Below, piece by piece: positions 8,518 through 20,969 of a stretch of DNA of 64,000 bases. Location of the stretch: contig JAHEWK010000010.1 in the NCBI GenBank assembly GCA_020740775.1, positions 682,001 through 746,000 on the forward strand, given 5' to 3'. Below the pieces are notes generated by a model, which saw nothing but the letters and a program-made list of their open reading frames with translations, was not told where the DNA came from and ran no database searches. Position 1 is the stretch's first letter. The number at the start of each line of letters is the position of its first letter. The position numbers were made by a program, and so were the translations under genes. The stretch is from Ilyonectria destructans (lineage: Eukaryota > Ascomycota > Sordariomycetes > Hypocreales > Nectriaceae).

Positions 8518-11511
8518 ATGGCGGACCGCGGGAGAGAGAGCACTGGCTCCCAGCCGCCCTCGCCCCGGTCTGTTCGTCGTCCTTGGCCTCTCAGTCGCAA
8601 TCAATCCACTGGGGACCCGGACGAGCGATCTCCCCTTCTCACGACTTCGAGGTCCCGTATCCGCATCGGTGGCCCCAGCGCCTCGAGGCACCAGAACTCA
8701 TCCATTTCTCGGGACCAGAGTTACACAGGTATGACCCTCCAAACCGCCATCGTTGCGCTACCGTGCCGAGTAGAGTATTTTGTCGCTAATCCTTTTGCTT
8801 ATAGCGGGAACTTTCCATGGCTCCCGGAACCACAGCCGACATCCATCATGGGGTCAACGACTGATACATGCCCTCTCTGACCGTCAGGAGTCAGCCATGT
8901 CTGAGTCAAAGGGAAGCATCTTCCCCGACGAGCGAGTCTGGTACGATCAGTTCACCAGCACCGACTGGGTTCATGACGCCATTGCGGACTCGTACCGCGT
9001 CAAGCAGTTGCGCAGTCGGAAGGATGTTTGGGGTCGGATACGGATCATCTTCGACGGCGCTCAGGGATGGATTCTGAGTGCCCTGAGTGGGTGTATCGTT
9101 GCCTTGATGGCATATACTGTCGATGTTGCTGAGGCTTCAGTCTTTGACTTCAAGGACGGGTATTGCACCCGGGCTTGGTACCTCAACGGGCGGGTAAGTA
9201 TTCACTTTCTTAATCAGAGCCATACCTACTTGGTATTTGCCTCAAATCGAGAGCTCACTAACTCGAATATTAGACCTGCTGCCCGGATGGGGATTGTGAA
9301 GATTGGAGGACCTGGTCCTCCGCCCTCAATCACCCCTTTGGGGAGAAATGGACTGGGTTTATCATCTACATGATTTGCGTAGTCACCCTCGCGCTGCTCG
9401 CCTGCTGGATAACACTCCAGACAATGACAATTGTTCCCTCAGCCTACCGCCTCACGACACTCGACGAAAACTTGGCTGCCGAAAATGTGCCCCAGGCAGA
9501 CGACGATCCTCATAATAGCGAATCCTCGACTCCTCGCCAGCAAACAGACTCAACTTCGGCAAATCCACCAATGATTTACTACTCCGCGGCTGGCAGTGGT
9601 GTCGCTGAGGTTCGCGTCATTCTCAGCGGCTTTGTTCTGCACGGGTTCCTTGGCTTGAGGACACTTCTTGTCAAGTTGGCGGCCTTGATTCTTAGTGTCG
9701 CCTCCGGCATGAGTCTCGGCAAAGAAGGCCCCTACGTCCACATGGCTGCCTGTGTGGGCAACATTCTCTGTCGTCTTTTCTCTAAATACGACCGCAATGA
9801 CGGCAAACGACGAGAGGTCATCTCAGCCGCCGCAGCCGCTGGTGTTGCCGTTGCCTTTGGTGCGCCGCTTGGTGGAGTACTCTTTGGATTGGAGGAGGTC
9901 TCGTACTTCTTCCCGGCCAAGACTCTGTTCAGGACCTTCTTTTGCTGCATCGTCGCCGCCTTGTCCCTCAAGTTCCTAAATCCTTACGGCACCCAGAAGA
10001 TTGTTCTTTTTCAGGTTCGCTATTTGGTTGACTGGGAATACTTTGAGATAGGGAGCTTCATCTTTGTAGGCATCCTTGGCGGTGCAATTGGCGCCCTCTT
10101 CATCAAGGCGTCCAAGTACTGGGCGCAGACCTTCCGCCGAATCAAAGTCATTAAGAAGCTGCCGATGCTTGAGGTCCTTCTTGTGGCTCTGGTCACCGGT
10201 ATGATGAGCTACTGGAACGGTTTGACCAAGCTTCCTGTCGCTGAGCTGCTCCTTAATTTGGCATCTCCGTGCGATGGCCCAGATGTCGAACGAGAGGACC
10301 TCAGCCTCTGTCCCAAGTCCATCGATGACATCCCCCCGATCCTGCTGCATCTCTTCCTGGCCTTGCTCATCAAAGGATTCCTGACTATTATCACTTTTGG
10401 TATTGTAAGTGATCACATCTACTCTCCTCAAGATCTAACTGTACTAACTCTGATATAGAAAGTACCCGCCGGAATCTACGTCCCGTCCATGGTCGTGGGC
10501 GGCTTGATCGGCAGGATCGTGGGTCATCTAGTCCAGTGGTCGGTACTTCGGTTCCCCGACTGGGCCATTTGGGGAACCTGCGCATTCAGGTCAGACGGCA
10601 CTTGCATTCAGCCTGGTGTCTACGGTCTCATTGCAGCCGGAGCAACCATGTGCGGCGTGACCAGGCTGTCTGTCACTCTCGCCGTTATCCTGTTTGAGCT
10701 CACTGGTAGCCTCGACTATGTCCTCCCTTTCTCACTGGCCATTTTGGTCGCCAAGTGGACCGCGGATGCCATTGAGCCCAACAGCATTTACGTACGTAGT
10801 CGCGACGTGGTTTCCTAAGCATGACTTGGATCTGAAGGCTGACTCCACATAGGATCTTCTGACGAACATGAACTCGTACCCGTTCTTGGATAACAAGCAC
10901 AAGCCCATATTTACCGAGAACCTTGGAGATATTATACCCCGGGTGCGTCGGGAGCGGATCATTGACATCACAACATCTCCCCTTGTGCCTGCTGCGAGCC
11001 TGCGTGTCAAGCTCGAGCTCTTGCACAGAGCTGGTGAGCTCGATGGTGGCCTTCCTATCCTTCGCAACGGCAACCTAGTTGGGCTGATCCCCGCTCCGGA
11101 CCTCGGATATGCGCTCGATCAACTAGAGGATGAGAGCACGAATCTATGTCTGATGGATCGAGTGCCAAGGGTTGATGAGGATGATGATGACATATTTGAT
11201 CCTACGGACTTTACGCCGTACATTGATCCAGTGAGTCGTCTGTATTAGCCTATTTGGGCACTTTGCTAACATGACTGAAGGCACCAGTGGCGTTGGACAT
11301 TCGGTCACCAATGGATCTCGTGTATGAAGTTTTCTCGAAACTGGGTCTCCGCTACATATGCGTCTCTAAGGACGGCAAATATGCAGGAATGGTAAGTCAT
11401 TGATTGGTTTCCCGAATGAGTTCGGCTATGTGCAGGCGGGCTGATAAGACGGTACAGACCCACAAGAAGACCTTCGTCAAGTACATGCGTGAGCTTGAGA
11501 AGGACGAGTGA
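8518..11511 (+). CDS. GEF1: CLC-family chloride/proton exchanger (Gef1 / CLC-3 type)
   Basis: Seven exons: 8518-8728, 8805-9193, 9274-10404, 10459-10791, 10853-11230, 11281-11391, 11458-11511. All junctions keep phase, giving 868 aa. After a Ser/Arg-rich cytosolic N-terminus come the CLC helices. The anion-path motifs are visible: GSGVAEV, GKEGPYVH with gating Glu351, GVLFGLEEVSYFFP with the proton Glu408, and KVPAGIYVPSM. Having both glutamates predicts a 2Cl-/H+ exchanger rather than a channel. Two CBS segments follow from about residue 700, the second running through exons 6 and 7. Yeast Gef1 acts in Golgi, endosomal and vacuolar membranes, supporting luminal acidification and copper loading of the iron oxidase. 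Length is normal for fungal CLCs. ATG 8518 is chosen although the frame extends upstream to 8347, because the added segment is leader-like and Pro-rich. Confidence 0.93.
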
Positions 11512-12459
11512 GCTAGGTAAGAAGTGTACAAGCTGAGGGGAGCGCCCCACCCGGCATGGGGAAGCACAACGTGGTTATCAGCATCGTATCAGCACCCATC
11601 ATATTTGGAGCCGGAGATGTGTCGGACTTTGAGGCAGCCGTATGTTTTTAGAGGGCGGCATCATGACAACGTGGGATTGGAGCGTTTGCATTGGGTTCCG
11701 GCGCAATGGCTATTGCCTTTGTTTTCTGCGAGTTTGATATAACGTCACGGGAGGGAGTATACTTCAGTTCTCCATTGCTAGATTGACATCACATGGCATG
11801 GGAAGACATAGTATGGCCTGGTAATTATGGATGGCATCGCATGCGATGGATTTGTTGTTGAACATTATTATCGCATTGTACGACAATACACAGCTCAGGG
11901 CACTACGCGGGGCCGAATTGCATCACATGGGCCGTTATCGCATCAGTTGAAGAGAATGAGGTCGCAGCGTGGTATCAACCTGGAGACTTGAAATGAGATA
12001 TACAAGAATGGCTAGACTCGTTGCAGAAGGAGACGCATATCGATTTGATAATAGGATGGCTACGCAACCGAGCAGCTGAGCAGCCGAGCAGAAAGCCATG
12101 CTCTCAATCAGCCTTCCCGAATAGGAAAGATATCAACATGGATGGGTGTGCCGCGTCCCGAGAATCGGCTCTCGACGCGTCTCGACTCAGACGATTTTAC
12201 GGTAGTTGATCTATCCCATGATTTATACCCTGCCTTTTCCAAACGCTGGTGATGCCAATTGCTATTGATGCCAATGCCAATCCATCATGGGAGAGCTTGG
12301 GCTTGGGATCCCGGGAGAGAAGAGTGATAATCTGGCCGACAACGGACACCGGGACCGGAACCGGCCCGGGGGTGATATGGGGAATCCGGACGACCCGGAG
12401 AGGGCGTTCTCCATGGCGGGGATGGAGCTTGCGATAGCTCAAGCATCGCGATAGCTTGG

Positions 12460-12472
12460 TTTTTTTTTTTTT
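12460..12472 (+). repeat. 13-base poly(T) tract
   Basis: An uninterrupted run of T about 0.9 kb upstream of the GABA transaminase start. Poly(dA:dT) tracts in fungal promoters commonly exclude nucleosomes; whether this one does is inference. Confidence 0.7.
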
Positions 12473-13046
12473 AATGGTTTCTTGCTTTATTTGGTGGTGT
12501 TATTCCACAGAACCCCACCACAAACAATACCTTGACCACAGGTACATGAGATGCACCGCAGCACGACCCATGCATCGATGACGGATCGAGGAGCATCGAC
12601 TGGGGTGGCAGAACCACGGCAGATACTAATTACCACATATTTTTGCCGGGCCTCTTGGTGATTGGGCAGGCCCACGAGCATTTCGAGGCGCTGGAGAATG
12701 CATCATGGGACGTCGGCACGGCCTGCTATCGCGACAGGATGACGGGATTGGGGTTGGGCCCGTCTAGCGCAAACACCACCGATTGGGCACTTCTCCACAC
12801 GATTGTCGCCAATTGCCCAAGAGCGGCCGTTTGCTGGCTGCTCTAGAAGAGGGGGAAGCAACATGGTACGGAGCAGACGAGCTAAGAGAGCTCTAGCTAC
12901 GTATCCACGCGGTGCGGTGGGACTGTGCGCCCCTCATGACTGCATCGGCTCCCCGCAATGGCTTGGGCTTGACCGAGGACGGTCTAAGTCAAACGAGGAG
13001 GGGAGGAGCGACGAGGGAGACTGGAATTGTGGGAGCCCAAGCTGGC

Positions 13047-13055
13047 TTATATAAA
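13047..13055 (+). promoter_or_regulatory. TATA box of the GABA transaminase gene
   Basis: TTATATAAA followed by AGG lies about 300 bp before the ATG. It is about 110 bp before the donor of the likely leader intron, which is compatible with a transcription start around 13080-13110. A TATA-type promoter suits a metabolically induced gene. Confidence 0.55.
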
Positions 13056-13157
13056 AGGACCGAGACCTGCCCTTCTTTGGGGGGTTTTGGTTTGACATCA
13101 CAGTTCACAGTTCACAGTCCACAGTTCATTGCCGAATTGAGTGCAAGAGGCAACTGC

Positions 13158-13287
13158 GTGAGTGAGGCCTTCCCTTTAGCTATCGCATTCCCCAACCTTA
13201 TCTTAACGTGCTTGCTGCCCTTGTCTCTGCCTCCCACCTCCCATGACGGCACTCTGACAAAACACATTTTCTAACCTCAATCTACAG
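13158..13287 (+). other. likely 5'UTR intron of the GABA transaminase gene
   Basis: GTGAGT at 13158, a branch-like CTAACC near 13272 and CTACAG ending at 13287 make a textbook fungal intron of 130 nt, 65 bases ahead of the ATG at 13353. Splicing would remove an upstream ATG near 13241. No coding frame needs this intron, so it is placed in the leader. Confidence 0.6.
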
Positions 13288-13352
13288 ACGAAGAGAAACG
13301 CAATCACCCGCTACGCCGTGTCTCGTGCTTCTCTGAATTACATCTCCTCGCC

Positions 13353-14922
13353 ATGTCGGCCCTCCGCACTGGCATGGCCCTCCGGCCCGCCTCCCTCTCG
13401 CCCTCGCTGGCTTCCGCCGCCCGCCGCTCCTTTGCCTCGTCGCGATCCCTCAAGGCGGCCTCGGCGGCTCCTTTCTTCCCCAACGAGCCCGAGGGTCCTT
13501 CCATGAAGACGGCCATTCCCGGCCCCAAGACCAAGAAGCACATTGACGAGCTCAATGACGTCTTCGACACCCGCAGCATGAACATGCTGGCCGACTACAC
13601 CAAGAGTGTGGGCAACTACATCGTCGACCCCGATGACAACACGCTTCTCGATGTGTAAGGACCCCAATTATCCCCATGAGTTCAGGGTCGGTTCCTAATG
13701 AATAGAGCACAGCTTCGCCCAGATCGCCTCCATCCCCGTGGGCTACAACAACCCCAACCTCATCAAGGCCGCCTCCACCCCCGACATGGTCAATGCCATT
13801 GTCAACCGTCCCGCTCTCGGTGCCTTCCCCTCCCACGACTACGCCTCTATCCTCAAGACGGGCATCCTCAAGGTTGCGCCCAAGGGCCTCAACCACGTCT
13901 TCACGGCCATGGCTGGCTCCGACGCCAACGAGACCGCCTACAAAGCTGCTTTCATGTACCGCCGCCAGCTCGACCGTGGCAGCCCCGACGTTGACTTCAC
14001 TCAGGCTGAGCTCGACTCTGCCATGAACAACCAGGCCCCTGGCGCTCCCCACCTCTCCATCATGTCCTTTAAGACGGGCTTCCACGGTCGCCTCTTCGGC
14101 TCCCTCTCTACCACCCGCTCCAAGGCCCTCCACAAGATCGATATTCCTGCCTTCGATTGGCCCCAGGCTACATTCCCTCAGCTCAAGTACCCTCTCGAGG
14201 AGAACGTCGCCGAAAACGCCAAGATCGAGCAAGCCAGCCTCGACGAGGTCGAGAACGTCATCAAGACCTGGCACCTGCCCCCGGCTGCCATTGTCGTTGA
14301 GCCCATCCAGAGCGAGGGTGGCGACAACCACGCCTCCCCTGACTTCTTCCGCAAGCTGCGTGCCCTGACCAAGAAGCACAACGTTCTGCTCATCGTCGAT
14401 GAGGTTCAGACCGGTGTCGGCGCTACCGGCAAGTTCTGGGCTCACGAGCACTGGAACCTTCAGGACCCTCCGGACATGGTTACCTTCTCCAAGAAGGCCC
14501 AGGCTGCCGGTTTCTACTACGGCAACACTGCCATCCGACCCAACAAGCCCTACCGACAGTTCAACACCTGGATGGGCGACCCCGCCCGCGCCCTTCTCTT
14601 CCGCGCCATCATCGGTGAAATTGAGCGTCTCGACCTCGTCAACAACACTGCCAAGGTTGGTGGGTATCTCTACAGCGAGATCGAGGGCCTTGCCAAGAAG
14701 TACCCCGGCCAATTCCAGAACCTCCGTGGCAAGGGCCAGGGTACTTTCCTCGCCTTCGACAACGCGCGCCGCGATGAGTTCCTTGCCAAGGCAAAGATGC
14801 TGGGTGTTAACATGGGCGGCAGTGGCAACAGCGCCGTCCGCCTGCGGCCCATGCTGATCATGCAGCAGAAACACGCCGACATCCTCCTCGACACTCTTGA
14901 GAAGATTGCTAAGTCGTGGTGA
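13353..14922 (+). CDS. gatA: 4-aminobutyrate aminotransferase, mitochondrial
   Basis: Exons 13353-13654 and 13713-14922, split by a 58-nt intron (GTAAGG, branch CCTAAT, acceptor CACAG), give 503 aa. It is a class III PLP-dependent aminotransferase that converts GABA and 2-oxoglutarate to succinic semialdehyde and glutamate in the GABA shunt. The N-terminal 35 residues are rich in R, S and A without acids, a mitochondrial presequence (RSFASSRSLKAASAAPFFP). IVDEVQTGVGATGKFWAHE holds the PLP-contacting Asp and Gln, and TFSKKAQAAGFY holds the Schiff-base lysine, by family alignment the second Lys (Lys362). Length fits fungal GatA/Uga1 (about 470-500 aa). In Aspergillus the gene is called gatA, in yeast UGA1. 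Codon use is strongly C-ending, suggesting good expression. TATA box and leader intron lie upstream. Confidence 0.95.
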
Positions 14923-15971
14923 TTTTGTCCAGTGTTGGTTTCGGAGTCAATGGCAGGTATTCACAAAGAATAGGAGAGAAAGGCAAAGGGTTAGCCTCTC
15001 GGCTGAGAGTGACGTTTGGGAATTTTTAAGCAGATATGGCGGGGGAACATGATGAAAATGACAGTTGACCGGTTGGTCTAGCCACGTGCGTCTAAGAACG
15101 GAGAAGCCATAATACAAAGATAATTTGAACATGACATCAACCCCGACCCGCTAGATCATTCACAATTACATGCTTCTTTGAACAAGAGATGTTGCCATAT
15201 ATGTAGTTTCCGTATGCACTAACAAGTAAAGTGATCGAGCCGAGATTTGAGGAATTAAGGAGTTGAGGAGTTAACGAACCCAGGAGATGTGGTGAGCTGG
15301 CCATCGTTCACTCTACGTGGGTTATCATTTAACAGAATATCACAAGGTTGAAAGCGACATTAGCCATCTAATCCCTTGACTGGATTTCTTTCTCGCAGAA
15401 ACCAAGAGTCCAAGCTCTTCAGGCGGTGGGAGATTAACTATTCAAATACAAAGTCCGTTCCAGCAATACCATCATGAGTAGAGAGAAGAGAGAGATGGGT
15501 GCAAAGAGACGATGCCTCCAGGGCTCGTCCAAGATAGAAATGACCTCGTAACCTCCAGGTATCAAAAGCCGCAGCGCCGTTTCCACAATGCAAATGACCA
15601 TGCTGACGTTCGTATCAAGCCGTAACGCTTCGTATAAAAGCCGATTCTTAAACCCTGGGATATAGAAAGGGAAATGTGGAGGGAGAAAAAAGCTATAATG
15701 ACTTTCGCATGGTCCGGCGTAATGCAATAGGAAAGAATCCACCCGTCTATGTTGTCAGAGAGATGAAATCGAAACAAGCCTCTAGAAAGCAATGGTTCCT
15801 CCCGATTACCTTGAATGGTAGCTGTGGTTGGGTGCGGGCCGGAGCCGGCCACAATTAGAGGCCGGTGGTAAGGCTGCCTGAGCCTTCTACATGCCTTGTG
15901 GTAGTTCACTTCTGGTCGCATCAAGAACGCGAAAAGCGGTAGTAGTCACTCCAGTCTCGACAGTCATCTTT
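14923..15971. other. intergenic between convergent genes
   Basis: About 1 kb holding two 3' ends. One spliceable minus-strand frame (15921-15810 joined to 15654-15434) would encode a 109-aa protein with a hydrophobic C-terminal segment. Its composition is not strongly coding, so I do not call it a gene; see the findings. Confidence 0.5.
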
Positions 15972-17065
15972 CTAGGCTGAATTGACGACTGGAGCCTGGG
16001 TCTCCACGCGTGGAGCACCCATCAGGCCGGCTTTGCTGTCAACTTCGAGGAGGGGTGGAAGTCTCGTGAGCTCTTCGGGGGGCCCTCCCGACAGAGAGCT
16101 GCTGGCTCTAGGCTCGGGTTCCATTGGGATTGGACCAGGTAGAGTCATGGGACGTGAAACTTCGAAGTGCTCGAATGCTGGTTCAGCCATCACCCGCTAA
16201 CTCAACTGGTCAGAGAGCGTTCATTCAAGAAGAGAGACATAACTTACCGGGTGAGCCGTCTCATCTATTGGGGTTCCTCCTCTCAGCAAACTTCTCCCGC
16301 CCGCTGCTGGTCCAGCATAGAATGTGCTGTAGTTGCCGGTCGGGAGATTCGCGGTCGATTCCTGAGTAGGAGGGCCCGATGGAAGTATCGTTCGCGGTGC
16401 AGCTGGGGTTTGGCTCTGCTGGCTATTTTGGTTGTGCTGGCTATGCGGGCTCTGCGGACTATGCTGTCTCTGTTCGACGGGACGGGGCGCGATGTGTTGT
16501 GGGAGGATAGGACGGAACCTGGCCTTATCCGCACGAGCTGGTCGACCCTTCTTTTTCGGAGCTGTGGAAGGGGGCACAGGAGGAGCTATGATCGAGGGGA
16601 TCTCGGCGGAGCTGCTGGCTGGGCGAGGGAGGATGGCAACATGGGTCGACGTGGTCGAGGGTGCAGCCGCTACCATCACCTGTTGTTCTAGGCTTCCTGG
16701 CAAGGCGATTCTTTTGGCAACTGGCTCGCTCTGGTCATCCGACATCTTACGCTTCGGCCAAGCGCGCCGCTCAAAGCCCATGTGCTCCGCTGCTAGGAGA
16801 CATTGATTCATGTTTCGGCCTGTAGAATATTAACACCTTCCAGTGGGATAGGGAGCAGATTTATCTTACCCAGGGGCAGTTGCATCTGCATCCAGTTGGG
16901 CTCGATCCCATTAGCCTTGATGAATTTCTGTAGAATTTCGTTGTCCAGTCTGTTGGCCTTGATCATCTCAGCCAGGAGGAACCGCTGGCGCCGGGTTAGT
17001 ACGCCCTTCCATCAGTTGCTCCAGATTTTGCTCACATTCTCCTCGTCCGTGAAAGGGGAACCCAT
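15972..17065 (-). CDS. small Myb/SANT-like fungal protein
   Basis: Four exons on the minus strand, 17065-17036, 16984-16870, 16819-16248 and 16196-15972, joined across introns of only 50-51 nt, give 313 aa. Phase fits at each junction. The N-terminus (FTDEENRFLLAEMIKANRLD, then EPNWMQMQLPLGRNMNQC) resembles a divergent Myb/SANT helix-turn-helix: acidic start, a Trp in the last helix region and a GR..NQC end. A basic stretch FERRAWPKRK follows, then about 220 residues of low-complexity Pro/Ser/Gln/His-rich sequence with a KKKGRPARADK AT-hook-like or nuclear-localisation patch. This suggests a nuclear DNA- or chromatin-binding protein, but I recognise no named family. The first exon is only 30 nt; the frame is open further upstream, so a longer start cannot be excluded. 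Confidence 0.65.
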
Positions 17066-20000
17066 TGCTCCCAGCTTATTCGGCTCAGCGTGGAAGGAGG
17101 GGGAAGGCGTGGGGGAAGAAGACAAAGGGGGGGAGTTGGAGTGATTCACAAGCAGGCATTTGTGGCACGGGGTGATGAAGAAGTGAAGCGAAAGTGAGTC
17201 CAGCCACAACGAGAAGGGAAATCGAGTTTCCGGGGCCCGGGCTCGAGAAAAAGCCAGAAGACAATGTCGGCGCTCTGCGCGCAGCCAAGAACGAGTGTCG
17301 GTTGGGTTGTCGCCTCGAGGGGTAAGATGAGCAGGCCGTGGAGGGGCGCGGAGGCACGGGCGAGGCACTGCTCGGGAGGCCGTCGTCCCACGATAGTGAT
17401 CGGAGTGGCGGCGGTGGTGGTAAATGGACTCGCTTGCCAAAGGCGCGCGATAGAAGCACGCAAGCGCGCGTCTTCGGGGGCGGCCGTTGAGAAGCGGGAG
17501 CGAAGGTTGGAAGAAGTAAAAGATGCGGCGTCAGTCGAGGCGACAGAAGCGCAGGCGAAGATCAGTCCAAGTCCAAGTCCGTCACAACCTGCGACGGCAG
17601 CCTGCGACCCTGCACTGTTACTGGGGTTGTTGCTGCTGGGGCTGTTGCTGGTACTGCTTGCTGCTGCGCGTTGCGCGTGGCTGGGCGTGCAAGCTCGTTG
17701 GTCCCTGTGCTGGGGTCGTGGACGCGGAGTTGTAGCCGGAGCCAGGTGACGCTGGGGTGGGCAAACACTGGAACCAAACAAGGGTGGCCAGCCTTTGGTG
17801 AAGACTCACTCTCCACGCCCGAGAGGGTTTGGTCTGGTCCAGGATGTCAGGGATGGAGATCGAGGGTAGCTTCTTGGTTGCTCGCAGGAATATCAAACAC
17901 GGGCCACAGGACAGGCTAGGGATCCAAGTTCGAAACATTCGCCCATTGACTGGTCGAGTTCGGGGATGCCTTTATGTTTGCCTCTTGTGCTTTGTGGTGC
18001 CCACGAGGAAACGGCTCGCGACTGGGTGCCAGAGGTGCGCCGGTGCCAGGCAGGGTTAACCCATTGTCATATCAGCCCGACCAGATATGCACAAACATCC
18101 GCCCCGAACGAGATGAGATACCCGTCTCTCATCGAACTTGGACCAACCTAGATCGCTCACGCGCTCGCCAGCTCGTTGGCTGGTTGTCCGTATTGTCCGG
18201 TAGCTAAGGTACCTTCAGCGGGTAGGTAGGCCTCTCGGCTCAAGCTGCCAGGGCTGCATCTGCATATACCGGTACCCCAGCACGGTACTCGCCGAGCAAG
18301 TGCTGCGCGAGATGCGATCCGGTACTCAAACCAGGGGCCTCGTTTCGTTTCCTCGGGCGTCGATGCGCCGTCGCACCGCTCAAGCCAGTTCAATCATCCG
18401 AAGCCCCGGTCATTTGTGTCCGTTTGTGGCGTATTGCTCGTCCTGGGCGACGTGCGCGGTGGGAATGGTTGTTGAGACTCTCTCTGACTCGATAAGGTAG
18501 CCATCCTTCAGTCTTAATCTGGCCACCTGCTGTGTTCTCAGACCTACACTTGTCTCAGTTGACGGGTCCCGATTTGTCGTGCTTCCATACTAGCAACCTG
18601 GGCCCATCCACGACGATGCAATGCACAATGTACAACTGGAGCACACTCTCCGCAGCGTCAAATGAACTGACATGCGGCAGCTGGGGATGCATCAGGACGG
18701 GGCTCGCTGGTTTCGATAGCCAATCCAACCGAGACCTGAGGCCGCCTGACTCGCCTCGTCGACTGCAGTCAGCTCTGAGGGTGTGTCGCCCCAACCTGAC
18801 GCTTCTTCTCACATGTCCACGCGCTCGCCGCAAAACGAACCCTCTCCCCCCTTGCCGGTTGGTGTGGCTGCCCATGCTCACTGGATCCGATTCAACTCGG
18901 TACCACCCATCTCCAATCAGTGCCCAACTCGTCCGCGGCCGGCTATACAAGCCTCCCAAATAGGGCACCATCAGAATGGCCCCAAAATTCGCCCAAGGAT
19001 TCGTCCCGTGCAACGCGGCGTGACCAGAAATGACGCTGGCGCGCCTATTGGCTCATTGGCGACCGACGTTGGCTGTCTGGGCCATCGCTTGCTCCCGGGG
19101 GCGGAAAGACTCAAAATCACTGGTTCTCGTCTCGCCAATCAGGCCACAAAGGCGGTTGACTTGTCGCATTTGGGCGCTGCACTGTCCACGGGTTCGTCAC
19201 GAGGTTCGGCAGGTGAGCCGCAAGTGCTGTACTTTTCCGTCGCCAGGCCGTTTGTCGATCATGTTGCCGTTGACGCCGTCACCTCCGGAAAACAGTCTCA
19301 TCGCCATCATGACGACCCGGAATGTTGTGGTAATTGTGGATGAAGTCGCCACGACTGACGTCCACCGCTTTTTATAATCAAGCAGTGCCGCTCCACGGTC
19401 GCGCCTTCCTCCAGCTGTCGGGGCGTTCTTGCACTTGCATGCACAATGAGGTGGCAGCTTCTCACTGGGACCCACTCATGTACAACACGTCAGTCCTGCC
19501 CGTAGTTGATCGGGCAGGTAGATACTCGAGAAAAAGAGGGAGATAAAGGCATTCCAAGGGCAGCCAGTTCAAAGCTCCATGGTCGGTTTCATGGACGTGG
19601 TGATTTCTGGCGGCCCTCAACGGCCGATGTCAAGTCAAGCAGGTGCTCTAATAAATACTTTGTCGCTCCAACTTGACTATACCCTCGTCACCGCTACTTT
19701 CACCATGGCAAGGCGGTGTTACTCGCTTGGTCGCGAATGCGGAGTATCGCGGTGTGTAAACGACAGCCTGCGCTGGCAGGGATTGTTTTCTTTAGCTGGG
19801 TTTTGCGTGGGATCGGTTGAGGTCGCTAACCCGTCTTGCTGATGGCGACTTCTTGCTATCGACTTGGACGCAACCATTCAATATGAGGATTAGAACATGC
19901 ATAGCACTATGACCATGGGCGTATATACATCACTTAACCTGTCGATCCACTTCGGAAACCGGGGGGAAATAATCAACAAACCTTCGTTCAACTTGGACCG

Positions 20001-20969
20001 CCATCAGATTAAGTGTCCAGGGTAAGTGATTGGCCTACGGAGACAGGATGACGACAACCGGGACGATTGGCGAAAGCTGGCGCTATTCACACGAACCCAT
20101 GCTGCTCTCGCATGCCCCTGGACCTATGGCTTGGAACCTAAAGGAGAGTTCTCGATAACTATGCGACAAGGGTATGTAGAATATCTGCCTTGATATCTGG
20201 ACAGTATTTCCAAACAGTAGGACAAGTTTGGCATCCATGTAGCTTGACGTGGCGACAAAATTTGGCCGGGCCTCACAAGTCATACGAGTTTACCCTGTAA
20301 CGAGCCCAACAATGGCTGTAAAAGAGAATGCACCATAAGCCGGATGCTTGACTGCAATTTTTACTCGTCTAGAACAAAGAACTCCGGAGTTAGAGCGCTT
20401 GTTCCCTCGACCATCTACCATTCCCGGGGACAAAGATGGGCTTGGCGCAACCGAGACGCGCTATTGGCTAGCTGCACCTGAGAGAATCTGGGGAAATCGT
20501 GGCGCATGTGCCATCGCGGCCTTCCAAATTCTGGCGCGTCGGAGGGTCGGCGGCAAGAAAGTCCGGCTTTAACATGCTATTTCGCCCAGTTTGGCCGAGT
20601 CGGAATGAGGTTCTGGACTCGAGATTGGCTTCGTCTATCTTCCTCCGTCCGTGGATCCGTGGATGCAAGGCCATATGCATTCTACCCTCGCTATTTCTTG
20701 CCCTCGCCCTGCAGCCTTTTCCCGCACTCTGAGTACTCGCTCGGCTGCGCACCCTTTTGTTCCGTCCTTCTCCCACATGCACGGTTCCTCGCTCCACCAC
20801 GACGCTCCACGCTCCACGCTCCACGCTCCCTTCGCCCTCAGAATAGCCGCTCCCACTTCCTCGCAGGACTGCTCCCGCCGCCTCTGGTTGTTCCACACCG
20901 CCCGCGCTCCTCGATCGTACCGAAAGAACCTCTTTGCGACGACTGCTACCGTCTCTTCCTCATGCCCTA
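17066..20969. other. 3.9-kb intergenic region between divergent genes
   Basis: It lies between the start of the Myb-like gene (minus) and the start of SET2 (plus). Open frames here are Pro/Ala/Arg-rich or Cys-rich with no recognisable family and overlap on several frames, as expected for GC-rich noncoding DNA. The 900 bases ahead of SET2 become CT-rich, as fungal leaders do, with a short CTCCACG repeat at about 20805-20828. No transposon or RNA gene was seen. Confidence 0.5.

Larger units (their letters stand above)
11512..13352. other. intergenic: CLC 3' flank and GABA transaminase promoter
   Basis: About 1.8 kb with no convincing gene. 11700-12100 is comparatively AT-rich. A 13-T run sits at 12460-12472, which may be nucleosome-poor DNA in the upstream promoter. 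A TATA box and a 5'UTR intron are listed separately. Short direct repeats of CACAGTT occur at about 13100-13126, just downstream of the TATA box, probably inside the leader. Confidence 0.6.

Noticed and set aside
13552..14874. 440-codon open frame on the minus strand
   Set aside because: Antisense shadow of the GABA transaminase exon, caused by its C-ending codons; Val/Leu/Gly/Glu-rich with no family.
17146..17781. Minus-strand frame of 211 codons
   Set aside because: Ala/Ser/Pro/Arg-rich, overlapped by open frames on both strands; best explained as the leader of the Myb-like gene.
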